A DNA stretch of 64,000 nt from JACWAE01 sp963847595 (GCA_963847595.1 CAWKAJ010000001.1:496001-560000); one strand, 5' to 3'; shown: positions 7,606 through 16,669, counted from the stretch's first letter. The notes: generated by a model not told the origin, from the letters alone. A program made the numbers and translations.

Positions 7606-8433
7606 TTAGCAAGACGATGGTCCTGACAGCCTCACAAATCTTGTGGATGGTGTGATAGAGTAGGTTAGCCACCTTCCTCCTGTTTTTATGTGCAGTTTCT
7701 CCTCAGGTCGTCTAACAAATTGGTAAGAACGAGGTAGCTTCCACAAGGACTTTTGAGGAATCTCATTAACAAAGTCTACTTGGTAATTACTCGGGAAACC
7801 GCATCCGTGTACCGATGTCTCGTGCGTAAGTATGTACTCAGCTTCTTCTCCTGATCGTACCAAAAAAGGCCTTCTTTTTTCACTTTTGGTTCTGATATCG
7901 ATTAGCTCAATCTCGTCATCACCTGCGCGTAATTCTACTGGAGGATTGGGTGACGCTAGTAGGATAGCTAATATGACAGCTAACCAACCAATCGGAGTAA
8001 AGCAAAATGTCAAAAGTAAGGCAAGATACAGAATCCCGAGCACCCGATTGGTGATTCTAGAGACGCGCTTTGCCTTAGCCAATACGAGACGAGGACCAAG
8101 AATGGTCTGAAGCCCCTCAGTATCATTCGTCAGGTACCCGCGAAGCAGTTGAAACCAAGCGAGAGCCCGCTCCCGTTGGTTTGGGAAGTCGAGATGAGAC
8201 CCCCATCGCATCTCATCAATAACCAGAGAAACACTGCCGGAGTGGGCAAGCTTGATCCTTACGTCACTAGGCCTGAAAGCTGGGGCAGTACTTACTAGTG
8301 GACTTATTGCGAGGTCCGGATGAATCTTCTGTCTGTTGACAAATCTTGATGCCCAGACCAGGAGGCTGGCTAGAGCAACGAGCCCAGGGATAATATAGAA
8401 AATTATAAATACGCCCACGTTTGCGATATGCAT
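7606..8433 (-). CDS. Membrane protein, paralogue of the adjacent upstream gene
   Basis: Starting at ATG 8433 gives 275 aa, matching its neighbour's 272 aa and avoiding overlap; the frame is open to 8541. It has an N-terminal membrane segment (VGVFIIFYIIPGLVALASLL), a soluble region with LAWFQLLRGYLTNDTEGLQ, a central hydrophobic hairpin (LYLALLLTFCFTPIGWLAVI) and a C-terminal beta-rich part. The motif LxxYLxNDTEGLQxxxGPxxA is shared with the gene at 8460-9278, so they arose by tandem duplication. I do not recognise the family. It is probably the last gene of a three-gene leftward operon. Confidence 0.7.
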   Translation of the reverse strand: MHIANVGVFIIFYIIPGLVALASLLVWASRFVNRQKIHPDLAISPLVSTAPAFRPSDVRIKLAHSGSVSLVIDEMRWGSHLDFPNQRERALAWFQLLRGYLTNDTEGLQTILGPRLVLAKAKRVSRITNRVLGILYLALLLTFCFTPIGWLAVILAILLASPNPPVELRAGDDEIELIDIRTKSEKRRPFLVRSGEEAEYILTHETSVHGCGFPSNYQVDFVNEIPQKSLWKLPRSYQFVRRPEEKLHIKTGGRWLTYSITPSTRFVRLSGPSSC

Positions 8434-8459
8434 ATGTCCAACCTGTATATTGAGCAAAC

Positions 8460-9278
8460 TCAAGACTTTGAAGACGTCAAAGACTTGGGTGGTACTAGCC
8501 TTACTGATGTCGGACCGAGAGGTAGCTTGTATTTGACCCACTTACCAGTTGTATGCACAAAGAGAGCCCACTCTGCCGACCAGATACCTTGCCCTGCTCT
8601 AGGCAGTCGCCAACAGGGACTTCTCACACTCGGTTCCACATATTCCTCTATCTGTGTATCATGTGGAAAGCCTTCATCCGAGTGTCGGCGCTTTAAGACG
8701 TAATGATAAGAAATCGTGTATTCCTCCTCTGTGTCAACGGGCAGAATGAACGGCAGACTACGTTCGGCTCCTGTTTCAGCGTTCGTAATGCGAATCTGGG
8801 AGCCGTCCGCGCCTAACTCGCGGGAATCATATGGTCCAGTTAAGATAATAAAAAACCAGAAGAGCGGATTCAAGATTTCAGAGAGCGTGAGTAATCCATA
8901 GACCAAATTCATAATTTGAGATGCCAATCTTCGATTGAACCAAGCTCTTCCGGGCCCTACTAATTCCTGTAGACCCTCGGTATCGTTGATTAGGTAGGCG
9001 ACTGTAATACGTAGCCAAGCAAGTGTTCTGTCACGCCATCTGCTATATCTCAAACTGACCGCTAGGCGAAGGCTTCTCACCAACAGCGGCCTGCTACCAC
9101 CATATACAAGCTTCACTCTTACCTTACCCACCCGTGCTGCTCGCTCAACAGCGCCTATTGAAAGCATCCGGCGCTCTCCATAACTGATACGTTCGCGAAT
9201 CGAACTGACTTTTGGCCATAGGAGGTGTATGGTCTGGAAAATGGTCAAGATTCCCACAAAAATATAGAAGGCAGTCAT
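8460..9278 (-). CDS. Membrane protein, paralogue of the adjacent downstream gene
   Basis: This 272-aa protein begins with a membrane helix (MTAFYIFVGILTIFQTIHLL) followed by a charged segment. It has the paralogous block LAWLRITVAYLINDTEGLQE, a central hydrophobic segment (LNPLFWFFIILTG) and a C-terminal domain with DTEEEYTISYHYVLKRR and LPRAGQGIW. The second copy (7606-8433) has EEAEYILTHETSVHG and LPRSYQFV at the same places. Layout and spacing are conserved but overall identity is low, so the duplication is old. The function is unknown; both look anchored in the membrane with soluble domains. Confidence 0.7.
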   Translation of the reverse strand: MTAFYIFVGILTIFQTIHLLWPKVSSIRERISYGERRMLSIGAVERAARVGKVRVKLVYGGSRPLLVRSLRLAVSLRYSRWRDRTLAWLRITVAYLINDTEGLQELVGPGRAWFNRRLASQIMNLVYGLLTLSEILNPLFWFFIILTGPYDSRELGADGSQIRITNAETGAERSLPFILPVDTEEEYTISYHYVLKRRHSDEGFPHDTQIEEYVEPSVRSPCWRLPRAGQGIWSAEWALFVHTTGKWVKYKLPLGPTSVRLVPPKSLTSSKS

Positions 9279-9288
9279 CGGACGTTAT

Positions 9289-9483
9289 CTAGCCATGATC
9301 CTTGAGGACAGACTCACTAAGTACAGAATAGCTCGGCAATATGTAACATATCTTGTCATAGAATAGTGCTAATCTTTTTAGATCGTCCTCTTCCCGCTTG
9401 CCATCGGTTATGAGCACTGTTGCATGCGTAAGTTCAGTAGTCTTCATAGCTGTTCCAAATGCCTTTCTTGCGCTAGTATACAT
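9289..9483 (-). CDS. Small hypothetical protein at the head of the membrane-paralogue operon
   Basis: The 64-aa frame contains VLITDGKREEDDLKRLALFY and DKICYILPSYSVLSESVLK. The segment LKRLALFYDKI resembles the first strand and helix of larger proteins, so this may be a truncated N-terminal fragment. A shorter start at ATG 9447 (MKTTELTHATV) is possible. It ends 10 bases before the next gene on the same strand, suggesting co-transcription with the two membrane paralogues. No function is assigned. Confidence 0.4.
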   Translation of the reverse strand: MYTSARKAFGTAMKTTELTHATVLITDGKREEDDLKRLALFYDKICYILPSYSVLSESVLKDHG

Positions 9484-9516
9484 ATCACTGTAGAATGTCG
9501 CAAGAGCTTATAGAGG

Positions 9517-9782
9517 ATGAAAGTTGTCTTGGAACCCGATTGTGGAACTGCTAAGGAGAGCCTGGAGCGAGCCAAGCTGGAAATCGAAGGGTACTGGCTT
9601 TTAGAGGCGCTGTGTCTGGGGTCAAGGTAAAAGGGAACAGAATCATTGTGAAGTTCGACATTAACCCGACGTGGGATCTGTCTATGGATGAGAAGGTGAG
9701 GTATTTGGAGGAGTGGATACTTGCGAAGGTGAAAACGATTTTCAAGGTGGTGAGCGTCTCTACTGACGATGAAGCCAATTGA
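9517..9782 (+). pseudogene. Member 2 of the dispersed ~90-residue family, frameshifted
   Basis: ATG 9517 reads MKVVLEPDCGTAKESLERAK then LEIEG and shifts frame. One base is missing relative to GAAAGGGTACTGG in the 1519 copy (here GAAGGGTACTGG, around 9585-9597). In the next frame the family sequence resumes: VLAFRGAVSGVKVKGNRII, then KFDINPTWDLS, then LEEWILAKVKTIFKVVSVS, ending at TGA 9780-9782. A single indel therefore breaks an otherwise well preserved gene. It is either a recent pseudogene or an assembly error. It is divergent from the membrane-paralogue operon. Confidence 0.75.
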
Positions 9783-9817
9783 TGACTGTGCTACATCCAA
9801 AAGCGCGGGAGGAAGTC

Positions 9818-10021
9818 ATGGAAATCAAGTTTAGAAAGAACCCCACTTATATTCATAAGGATGGCGGAGTAGAGTTTAAGTGCTATGTCGATGGCAATCC
9901 TCAAAGGATCTGGTTGGATAGCCTTGCTGAGTACATGGATTTGTTATATGACCAACTCAATGCGCTAAGGCACCACGTAACTGGCATAACACGAGAGAAG
10001 AAAAGGCGGCGTTTGATTTGA
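9818..10021 (+). CDS. Small hypothetical protein, 67 aa
   Basis: The product MEIKFRKNPTYIHKDGGVEF followed by KCYVDGNPQRIW and a basic tail (TREKKRRRLI) starts at ATG 9818 behind GGGAGGA at 9807-9813. The frame extends upstream to ATG 9782, which overlaps the stop of the family pseudogene, so coupling is possible. No motif is recognised. Confidence 0.5.
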   Translation: MEIKFRKNPTYIHKDGGVEFKCYVDGNPQRIWLDSLAEYMDLLYDQLNALRHHVTGITREKKRRRLI

Positions 10022-10143
10022 ATCCATCAGATTTTAACCACAGAGCGCGTTACGGATCCAGTTTTTTCAGTCTGGGACAAATAGAAACAACATGCTAACG
10101 TTGTTAATGGATGGCTGCATAGAATAGAAAGAGGGGGAAGCAT

Positions 10144-11853
10144 ATGGAAGGAGTAGATTCTGTTAGCGTTTCCTCACAGAAACCCGTATTGGAAGCAGTT
10201 ACCAAGGAAGTTGTCAGTCCCATAATATCTAGGAACGAACCATCCTCATCGCGATTTAAAGGGCCGGTTTTCGCATATTTCACTTATACTTTTTCGACAT
10301 CGTTTTTGGAGAACAAACCTGAAGACTCTGAACTGCAAGACACTATAGAAATGGATAATCGCTTTTTTGCCCCCCACAGAGTAGCCACCCTGTTTCCTAG
10401 GCAGAGAGCATATTGGGAGGTCGAAGCGTCACTCAAGCGAGGAGCTGTCGCCAACAAAATTAAACAAACAATCTATGATTTCACGGTCGCAGGTGGGTCT
10501 TCCTCATTCGATGAAGTGTTATATGGTCTCTACTCAAGAAAGGTAAGCCTCCTTACGGACGACGAAGCCTGCAATATTTATTGCATCAAACTCGACGTTG
10601 CAAGCAATGTTCGCATCTTTGCACCCGAAGGCGACGAAAGAAAAACACCTAAGTTATTCGATGGGTGGTATACCTTGAGGATAGCGGAGGGCATTGACAC
10701 CACCCGAGATGAGCGTGATGAGAAAGAATATGCTCGTTACTACCTTGTTGGTCGTGCTAATGTGACGTGTTACCTACTGCTGAAAAAGGCAAGCATCTCA
10801 CATGGAAACAAATTCAATCCTATAGTGACTGTCTGTCTTTTGGTTCAGTCCGTTTTCCCACAGGCAGAAGGGAGGTCAAAGCAACTACCGACTTACAACG
10901 AGGCTTGGAGGTTCGAAATTGAGTCACGTGCGCCATCACCAAGTCGACCACCTGACAAACCGAACGCCGGCTCCCTAAAGGTCTTAGGACGACTGATCCT
11001 CAGGAGAGTCTTCATCCAAGAATTCAACCGGTATCAAGTATCTATGCATCGAAAGACCGTTGACCTATCAAAAACAAATAGCGATCCTGTTATCTCTCAT
11101 GTCTTATTTGTCGACTCGTTAGTCGACTACACTTTTGACCCTTTACGAGCTTATGCGGCGGGAAGTACGTGTCCTGCTGACCTTTTCGACCTCGATATGC
11201 TGCTTCTTCGCTTGCTTATGGACGCATATGGTGGTATAGACCCAGGCCTACTACAGAACAGAGATGTATTCGCCGGAGCGATTTCTAATATCTTGAGGCC
11301 AGCTGGAGTGGACACAACAATATACCTAGCCCCCTACCGTTCTGTGTCCGTTACGGAAGGTCAAACTACAGACATACTCACTGTCCTGTCTCAACGTCCA
11401 GAGGATCGTGATTACACGTTGGGGGGGCCGTACATAGTCGCTTCATGGAACTGTCTTATCGACAGCTTCGTCACCTCACAATCACTCATATTTCTTAACT
11501 ACTCCCGTGCTATTACGCCTCTGAGGCTCGCATCTCGAAGGCATTACAGGACCTCTGCAAAAGTCTTAAAGGAAATGACCGAACAAGCTCTAATTGATTT
11601 TGAGGAGTACTACGATATTGACATAGTTACAAGCGAAGGCAAAACCCACTTCATGCGACAGTACGAGCTGTCGAAGCGAATTAACAATATGGAATACTAT
11701 TTCACGACGCTCAAAGACAAGATATTGATGTATGGGCAGTTCCAGATAGCAGACGAACAAAGGAACCAAAATCATTGGCTAATCGTGCTTACCGTCGTGG
11801 TGGGGCTGGTTCCAATACTTATTGAAGTGGCGCGCAAATTTGGTAAGTTCTAG
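10144..11853 (+). CDS. Large hypothetical protein with a C-terminal membrane anchor, 569 aa
   Basis: ATG 10144 follows AGAGGGGGAAGC. The 569-aa product has a long soluble region with no motif I recognise, including ETEY-free segments such as FAYFTYTFSTSFLENKPED and HVLFVDSLVDYTFDPLRAY. A C-terminal helical region (RINNMEYYFTTLKDKILMYG) precedes a single membrane segment (WLIVLTVVVGLVPILIEVA) and a short basic end. This suggests a tail-anchored protein with its bulk in the cytoplasm. It has no close neighbour on the same strand. The mixed codon use and accessory setting fit horizontally acquired material. Confidence 0.7.
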   Translation: MEGVDSVSVSSQKPVLEAVTKEVVSPIISRNEPSSSRFKGPVFAYFTYTFSTSFLENKPEDSELQDTIEMDNRFFAPHRVATLFPRQRAYWEVEASLKRGAVANKIKQTIYDFTVAGGSSSFDEVLYGLYSRKVSLLTDDEACNIYCIKLDVASNVRIFAPEGDERKTPKLFDGWYTLRIAEGIDTTRDERDEKEYARYYLVGRANVTCYLLLKKASISHGNKFNPIVTVCLLVQSVFPQAEGRSKQLPTYNEAWRFEIESRAPSPSRPPDKPNAGSLKVLGRLILRRVFIQEFNRYQVSMHRKTVDLSKTNSDPVISHVLFVDSLVDYTFDPLRAYAAGSTCPADLFDLDMLLLRLLMDAYGGIDPGLLQNRDVFAGAISNILRPAGVDTTIYLAPYRSVSVTEGQTTDILTVLSQRPEDRDYTLGGPYIVASWNCLIDSFVTSQSLIFLNYSRAITPLRLASRRHYRTSAKVLKEMTEQALIDFEEYYDIDIVTSEGKTHFMRQYELSKRINNMEYYFTTLKDKILMYGQFQIADEQRNQNHWLIVLTVVVGLVPILIEVARKFGKF

Positions 11854-12262
11854 GTTACGAAGACACAGACAAGTGTTTAGCCAAAATTACTTCCCTTTCA
11901 ATAGTTTGAACTGTTTTCTGCACGGGTGTGCGTGAAGCTACTATGGAGTACTCTTGGGACTTAATATGAGCAATCTAGTTAACAAAAAGCCATTTCGTTT
12001 AACCCAAGACTTTGGCAGAATACCCAAATATGACAGAACGCTCCATACTCAAGCCCCAGCCGGATCTAATATGACTCATTTTGTTCCTGCTCGGCCTCTA
12101 ATATTGTGACACCACCTGCCTCACTGCAGGATTAGGACGGAGTAGCCGACATTCATCAGGACCCTATTTCGGTCTCGAAGCCCAGTGTCGTGGCCGCTGT
12201 CCGGACACAATCAGAGTTGGCAGAATCACGAGAGTGGTGACCAGATCCCTTCAAACGTATGC
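11854..12262. other. Convergent intergenic region, no feature identified
   Basis: About 400 bases between the 3' ends of the 569-aa protein and the Fe-S protein. No ORF, hairpin terminator or repeat is convincing, apart from a weak similarity of CTCACTGCAGGATTA near 12120 to the repeat unit at 624-689. Confidence 0.4.
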
Positions 12263-13564
12263 TTATCCGTGCTTGGGACAAAAGCGGTTCAGGTAGTGAG
12301 GCAGGACGCTCTCGACCTCGTCTAAGGTGAAGTCGCTGGCGTTGATGTAGTCTCGCGCCTCAGCGATTATGCCGGGGACGTTGGCCAAGCGGACATACCT
12401 CTTGAATCTGTCATCGCGCTGCACTCCAACGGACTCTGCCAACAGACTGATGAAACTGCGAACTTCGAAGGGATACTGTGACTCCAGTGGCGCGAGGCTC
12501 TGGTGGCAGCCGGCGCACGTGGTAGCCACTACCTCTGCTCCGACGGCTTTGGCCTCAATCATGGGCGCCCGACGCATTGATTCACTTATCTCAGGATGCA
12601 CGGAGTTGGTATATCCCCCGCAGCAGAGGGCGTCGGACCTATGGTGGGCCATCTCTATCAGCTTGATGCCGGGGACAACCTGAAGGAGTCGACGCGGGAG
12701 ATCAAACGTGCCAAGGCGGGCAGAATGGCAGCTATCGTGGACAGTAACTAGCCTATTCACCGTGTTCTTGAAGGGGATCCTATCCACGTTCTCCAGTAGA
12801 AACTGGGTGACTTCATACGACTGAAAAGGAACAGCACCAAACCGTGGCAAGGTGCCCAAACACATCATATAGCAACCGCTGCAGAAGAATACTGCCTTCT
12901 TGGGACGAAAAGCGGCAATAGCTGAGACAAGCTCCTGTCCTAGTCTCTGAGCTGCCTTCAGGTCACCCCACAGAGTACCAGCCATCCCACAGCAAAGCTC
13001 ACCGCCAGCAAGGGTGACGAAATCTATCCCCATGCTGTCCATAATGCCTGCTGTTTCCAGCAAAACGTGAGGAATGCCCAGCGGAGCGCATCCAGTGAAG
13101 AAAACTACTTCTGCCGGCTCGGGGTTGGGTGGGGGCCTCTTCATCCAGCGCACCTCTGATGGCTTCATCTGGAGAGCGGACAGGAAGCTGGCAGAGTTGT
13201 AGCGATGTCCAGGCAGATGCTGATAGGTGAGGGGCGGAAGGTTCATTCCGGCACCAGTTAACCTAGCGGCGGCCGGTATGAACCCCACATAGTAGGGCAT
13301 TAGCCCTTCCGGGCATGCCTTGGCGCACAGGCCACAACCGCGGTTACAGCTGAAAACGACTTCGTATGCCTCCTCAGTTGGGTCACCTCCCTTGAGCAGG
13401 GAGGTAACCTTCTCGATGGCGGCTTTCGGCCCTATGTGAGCCACCTTCGTCAGGGGGAAAACAGGGCAGGCTTCCAGGCACAACCCGCAGTTGGTGCACT
13501 TCTCGGCAAATTGCCGTCCCTTGTATTCGAAGTAGGTGGCCAGGTCGCTGTACTTGGCTGACAT
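12263..13564 (-). CDS. HdrD/GlpC-like (Fe-S)-binding protein with two CCG domains
   Basis: The 433-aa protein has a first 4Fe-4S motif CTNCGLCLEACPVFP near residue 24 and a second, CNRGCGLCAKACPEG, near residue 74 with CX3CX2CX3C spacing. Two cysteine-rich CCG domains follow: FFTGCAPLG with ELCCGMAG and FFCSGCYMMC, then HDSCHSARLG with ALCCGGYTNS and TTCAGCHQSL. This is the layout of heterodisulfide-reductase subunit D, GlpC and related electron-transfer subunits. With no flavin subunit or hydrogenase beside it, the redox partner is unknown. Two start codons abut (GTG 13567, ATG 13564); the ATG is preferred. Confidence 0.88.
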   Translation of the reverse strand: MSAKYSDLATYFEYKGRQFAEKCTNCGLCLEACPVFPLTKVAHIGPKAAIEKVTSLLKGGDPTEEAYEVVFSCNRGCGLCAKACPEGLMPYYVGFIPAAARLTGAGMNLPPLTYQHLPGHRYNSASFLSALQMKPSEVRWMKRPPPNPEPAEVVFFTGCAPLGIPHVLLETAGIMDSMGIDFVTLAGGELCCGMAGTLWGDLKAAQRLGQELVSAIAAFRPKKAVFFCSGCYMMCLGTLPRFGAVPFQSYEVTQFLLENVDRIPFKNTVNRLVTVHDSCHSARLGTFDLPRRLLQVVPGIKLIEMAHHRSDALCCGGYTNSVHPEISESMRRAPMIEAKAVGAEVVATTCAGCHQSLAPLESQYPFEVRSFISLLAESVGVQRDDRFKRYVRLANVPGIIAEARDYINASDFTLDEVESVLPHYLNRFCPKHG

Positions 13565-13730
13565 CACCCACCTTCAGTATGGTATGGGCCGGATGTTCGC
13601 GATCAAAATCTATTATACGGCCCGTGTCTCTTGGTTGCAACTCTGGGTTGTAGGCTCCGTTTCCTCCGTCTCCGGCAGCTGGCACTCTACCGCCATTCGC
13701 CAGGTTGCACTACGGTTTGGCATGCGCCCG

Positions 13731-14054
13731 TCATGCTGGCCGTGGCTCCGCCCACAGTTTCCCCATCAATAGCACTTTAGCGGAGTCGTTAACGATCAGG
13801 CAGGTGGTCAATGAATGGGCCAGAACTGCCAGGGTCATCACTGGGCTTGTCGGGGCCAGTTCGTGCACCCCGAAGCTCGAAATCAGGAATACGGCTACTA
13901 CGTCGCCCAGCATAGACAAAGCCAGCAATTTGCTTGGAGCAGAACTCCAGAATCGACCTTGTTCTCTTACGATCAGCATATTGAACAGCACCAAGAAGAT
14001 AAGATAATCAAAGACAAAGGTGTACAGTTGATTGATGTGATCACCTAGTCCCAA
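13731..14054 (-). pseudogene. C-terminal fragment of a P-type cation ATPase
   Basis: The frame reads QLYTFVFDYLIFLVLFNMLI, then VREQGRFWSSAPSKLLALSM, then two further membrane helices. This matches the last transmembrane helices and the VRxxxxFWxSxPS loop of P-type H+/Mg2+-transporting ATPases. The frame stays open upstream to about 14110 (SLLLRIAFHHLG), but no phosphorylation (DKTG) or ATP-binding domain is present within the 5 kb upstream. It is therefore a remnant of an otherwise deleted gene, or a small membrane protein derived from one. Confidence 0.5.
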
Positions 14055-14418
14055 ATGGTGGAAAGCGATGCGGAGCAGCAGAGAAGTTCTACCACGAAAT
14101 TCGGTCTTGTGAACAAAAACTCAGATTGTTCAGCCTCTTTCTGAGTGTTTACCTCAACCCACCTGCCAACATAGCTTCATTTTAAGCGCGGTACTCCCGA
14201 AGAGATAGTGCCAGGCATCAAGCGAGGAAGTCGGGCAACGGAATAACTGCCAAGGTCGCCGCCCCAGATGTGACAGCCAGAGAGAAGCCCTGTAGTCAAA
14301 ATCTGAGGCCCTTCTGCGCTGAAGTATATAGAGTGGTGTTTTGCCTAGTGCCGATTCCTTAGACCACCAATGAAAAGGATGATAAGATAATGGGTGAGAC
14401 TTGAGGAGTGGGTGGCTA
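14055..14418. other. Intergenic stretch upstream of the NfeD-like gene
   Basis: Apart from possible extension of the ATPase fragment to about 14110, no gene or repeat is seen. Confidence 0.35.
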
Positions 14419-14775
14419 ATGTGGCACCTGATATTGCTCTTGCCTTTGTTCGGACTCATCGTTTTCTTGGTCATGCCTTGGGAGCAAGCCCTAATTGTCT
14501 ACCTAGTCATTCTGCTCGTGACCGGGTTAATGTACTGGGCAATACTCCGAGCACTTAGAAGACGTCCAGAGTCTGGGGCACAGAGCTTCATAGGAGCAGA
14601 AGCCAAAGTAGTGGCCAAACTGGGACCGAGAGACGAAGCCCAATATCAGGTTAAGATTAGAGGCGAGTTATGGGGTGCCAACTCACACGACAAACTCGAA
14701 CCAGGAGACACAGTGAGTATTACCTCCGTTGACAGACTTGTGCTGACTGTCAAGCGCGTTGACGTTCAAACTTGA
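14419..14775 (+). CDS. NfeD-like membrane protein with C-terminal OB-fold domain
   Basis: The 118-aa protein has two hydrophobic helices (MWHLILLLPLFGLIVFLVM and LIVYLVILLVTGLMYWAIL) and a C-terminal domain of about 60 residues. The domain has the NfeD pattern: FIGAEAKVVAKLGP, then VKIRGELWGANSHDKLEPGD, then VLTVKRV. NfeD proteins pair with stomatin/SPFH or S49 partners in membrane quality control. No SPFH gene is adjacent; the S49 peptidase at 4591-5343 could be a functional partner, but that is speculation. The ATG at 14419 follows GAGGAG at 14403-14408; the TTG at 14401 lacks a site. Confidence 0.8.
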   Translation: MWHLILLLPLFGLIVFLVMPWEQALIVYLVILLVTGLMYWAILRALRRRPESGAQSFIGAEAKVVAKLGPRDEAQYQVKIRGELWGANSHDKLEPGDTVSITSVDRLVLTVKRVDVQT

Positions 14776-14938
14776 CTCTTTTCTTCCATGGTAAATCGCC
14801 GCAAACTAAGCATACGACATACAAAGTGATGTCTTACCCATGGCTTGCGGCCCGGCTCAGAAGGGCCATTGAGTTACTTCTGGAAACGTCATCACCGGCA
14901 GCGCCTCATGATAAGCCTGAGCGAAAAGAGGTTAAGAA

Positions 14939-15385
14939 GTGAGGACACTGAGAAGAATAGCGTACTACTTATTAGCGGTAAGTGTCCTCGTGGGCTTGTT
15001 GGTGGCTTTTTCGACGCTATTCTCGTGGGCCAAGATAACGCTGCCGTCCACCGTGACCGGAGCTATCTGGGGAGCCGAAGTTTTTGCCGATTGGGGCACA
15101 ACGATTCTCCTGCTCAGGGCTAGCCTGGGTATCCGTGAGGCAAACCCCATCCACGCGTTTCTGTTCAGCAAAGTAGGCTATGCGGGCGACTTCGTGGCGA
15201 TGTGCGCTTTCCTGGCTGTAGTCTTCGCGTTTATCTGGCCTGGAGCACCACCGTCGGGCCAGCTAGGGGTTTGTTGCGCTTACACGCTGGTGTATGTGAA
15301 TAATGGCTTGGTCTACAGGCGCAGGCTCAGGGCAAAGCGCCAAGCCGAGCGGTATGTGGATCTGGCAATGGGAAGGCGCGAATGA
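14939..15385 (+). CDS. Four-helix membrane protein, DUF5658-like
   Basis: The 148-aa product has hydrophobic segments near residues 9-31, 40-60, 75-100 and 108-125. The ILLLRASLGIREANPIHAF motif between helices two and three resembles the small DUF5658 membrane family, in which an EANP motif follows a transmembrane helix. The C-terminus is basic and cytoplasmic-looking (RRRLRAKRQAERYVDLAM). It starts at GTG 14939. It ends 21 bases before the third member of the ~90-residue family, so the two may be co-transcribed. Its role is unknown. Confidence 0.6.
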   Translation: MRTLRRIAYYLLAVSVLVGLLVAFSTLFSWAKITLPSTVTGAIWGAEVFADWGTTILLLRASLGIREANPIHAFLFSKVGYAGDFVAMCAFLAVVFAFIWPGAPPSGQLGVCCAYTLVYVNNGLVYRRRLRAKRQAERYVDLAMGRRE

Positions 15386-15406
15386 CACAGGTGGGAGGAG
15401 GGTAGC

Positions 15407-15664
15407 ATGATTGTCTATTTAGAGCCGCCTAGCGGCAAGGCCAGAGATTATCTGGAGCGGGCTAGAGTAGAAATGGAGCGTGTTCTGGGCTTTCGGGGCA
15501 CGGTGGCTGGCGTTAAGGCTGAGGGAAACCGCATAGTCGTCAAAGTCGAGATAAACACCGCATGGGACATGCCTGCAGAGGAGAAACCTAAGTATCTGGC
15601 AGAATGGATTAAGGCCAAGACAAGGACAGTCTTCACGGTGAAGAGTATCTCGGAATTGGGGTGA
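15407..15664 (+). CDS. Member 3 of the dispersed ~90-residue family
   Basis: The 85-aa protein has LEPPSGKARDYLERARVEME, VLGFRGTVAGVKAEGNRIVV, VEINTAWDMPAEE and LAEWIKAKTRTVFTVKSIS, aligning end to end with the 1519-1797 product without gaps. The ATG at 15407 follows GGGAGGAGGG. It is the most diverged of the four copies but keeps the conserved LERAR, FRG, W-D-(L/M)-P and EWI..K.RT.F positions. That conservation across copies argues for a retained function. Confidence 0.7.
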   Translation: MIVYLEPPSGKARDYLERARVEMERVLGFRGTVAGVKAEGNRIVVKVEINTAWDMPAEEKPKYLAEWIKAKTRTVFTVKSISELG

Positions 15665-16128
15665 CGCATTCCTTCTTTCCAGGTAGTAAGGAGACCCAAC
15701 TGAACAATGTAGCGTAATGTTTATGGCTGTGCATATTGTCTGCTGCTAGTGAAAGACCTTGACAAATCCTTAACAGTCTGGTAAGAAGGGTGTGCGGGAA
15801 AGTCTCTTTCCTCCTTCGGCTCTGCTTCCGCTCAGGGGCAGACTTCTGTGACAGGCGGTGGTGCGCCAAAGCTGCAAACGGCATCTAGCCTGTCCTCGCA
15901 ACCGGGCAAACATTTGGGATATTTGTCTCGCCCTCACCAGCTCTCGAACCATTGGTGGTAGTGAAGGTGGGATGCAGGTGGTGTTCGAGCGAGGATCTCG
16001 CTTATCATTCCTCGAAGAGAATGCCCTACGTTGCAGGTCTTTGACCTGTCCACATTGACCAACAGGATTTTCTCTGTTTCTTGTACTTGGGTGTAGGGAT
16101 AGGAAAAATAAATGCGGGGGGAGACGAA
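15665..16128. other. Intergenic region with copy 2 of the ~80-bp dispersed repeat
   Basis: Bases 15839-15917 repeat 5766-5844 with scattered substitutions; similarity begins slightly earlier at TCTGCTTCCG. No gene is supported in this 460-base stretch. Confidence 0.55.
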
Positions 16129-16440
16129 ATGAGTAATGTGACGAAGGTAGCTGCAAGAAAGATGCTGAGTGATGTTCCGCCAGAAAAAGTCTTCTGGTGT
16201 TGTGATGGAAAGACGTTCAAGAACATGCCAGAGCTGGCGGCGGGACTCAAGGAGATGAGTGACGAGACTTTTCGTTATCACTCGAACGAGACCAAGACTG
16301 ACTTCAGCAACTGGGTGAAAGATGTCATCGGGGACGAAGAACTGTCGAGGAACTTGCTGGAGAGCACAACGAGTACCCTGGCGGCCGAATATGTGGGTAA
16401 TAGGGTCACCTTCCTCGAGACCCAAATGAAAACCAAATAA
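16129..16440 (+). CDS. DUF5752-family protein
   Basis: The 103-aa protein has the features of DUF5752: VFWCCDGKTFKNMPELAAGL, then MSDETFRYHSNE, then TDFSNWVKDVIGDEELSRNL. The family's CDG, FxYH and DFxxWxxDVxGD signatures are all present. The function is not established; relatives occur beside sugar-metabolism and stress genes. The start at ATG 16129 is supported by GGGGGGAGA at 16116-16123; the frame is open to 16081. It is monocistronic here. Confidence 0.75.
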   Translation: MSNVTKVAARKMLSDVPPEKVFWCCDGKTFKNMPELAAGLKEMSDETFRYHSNETKTDFSNWVKDVIGDEELSRNLLESTTSTLAAEYVGNRVTFLETQMKTK

Positions 16441-16669
16441 CTCAGCCTTGTGTTATCTTGGGCCAAGGTTATGTTGTTGCTGAACCGAGCAAGCTCACCA
16501 GCCCGGAAGCGACGCATTGTACGCCTGTGCCCGATGCATGCACTCTAGGCAGCCTAGCAAAGGGCGTAAACACAGATGAAACCCTCACATAGACTAGGGC
16601 ATCCCTCAAACTATGGAAATAGTAGTAGTTCCTCTTGCTAGTTGTCATAAAACCAAAGGGGGGGTAAAG

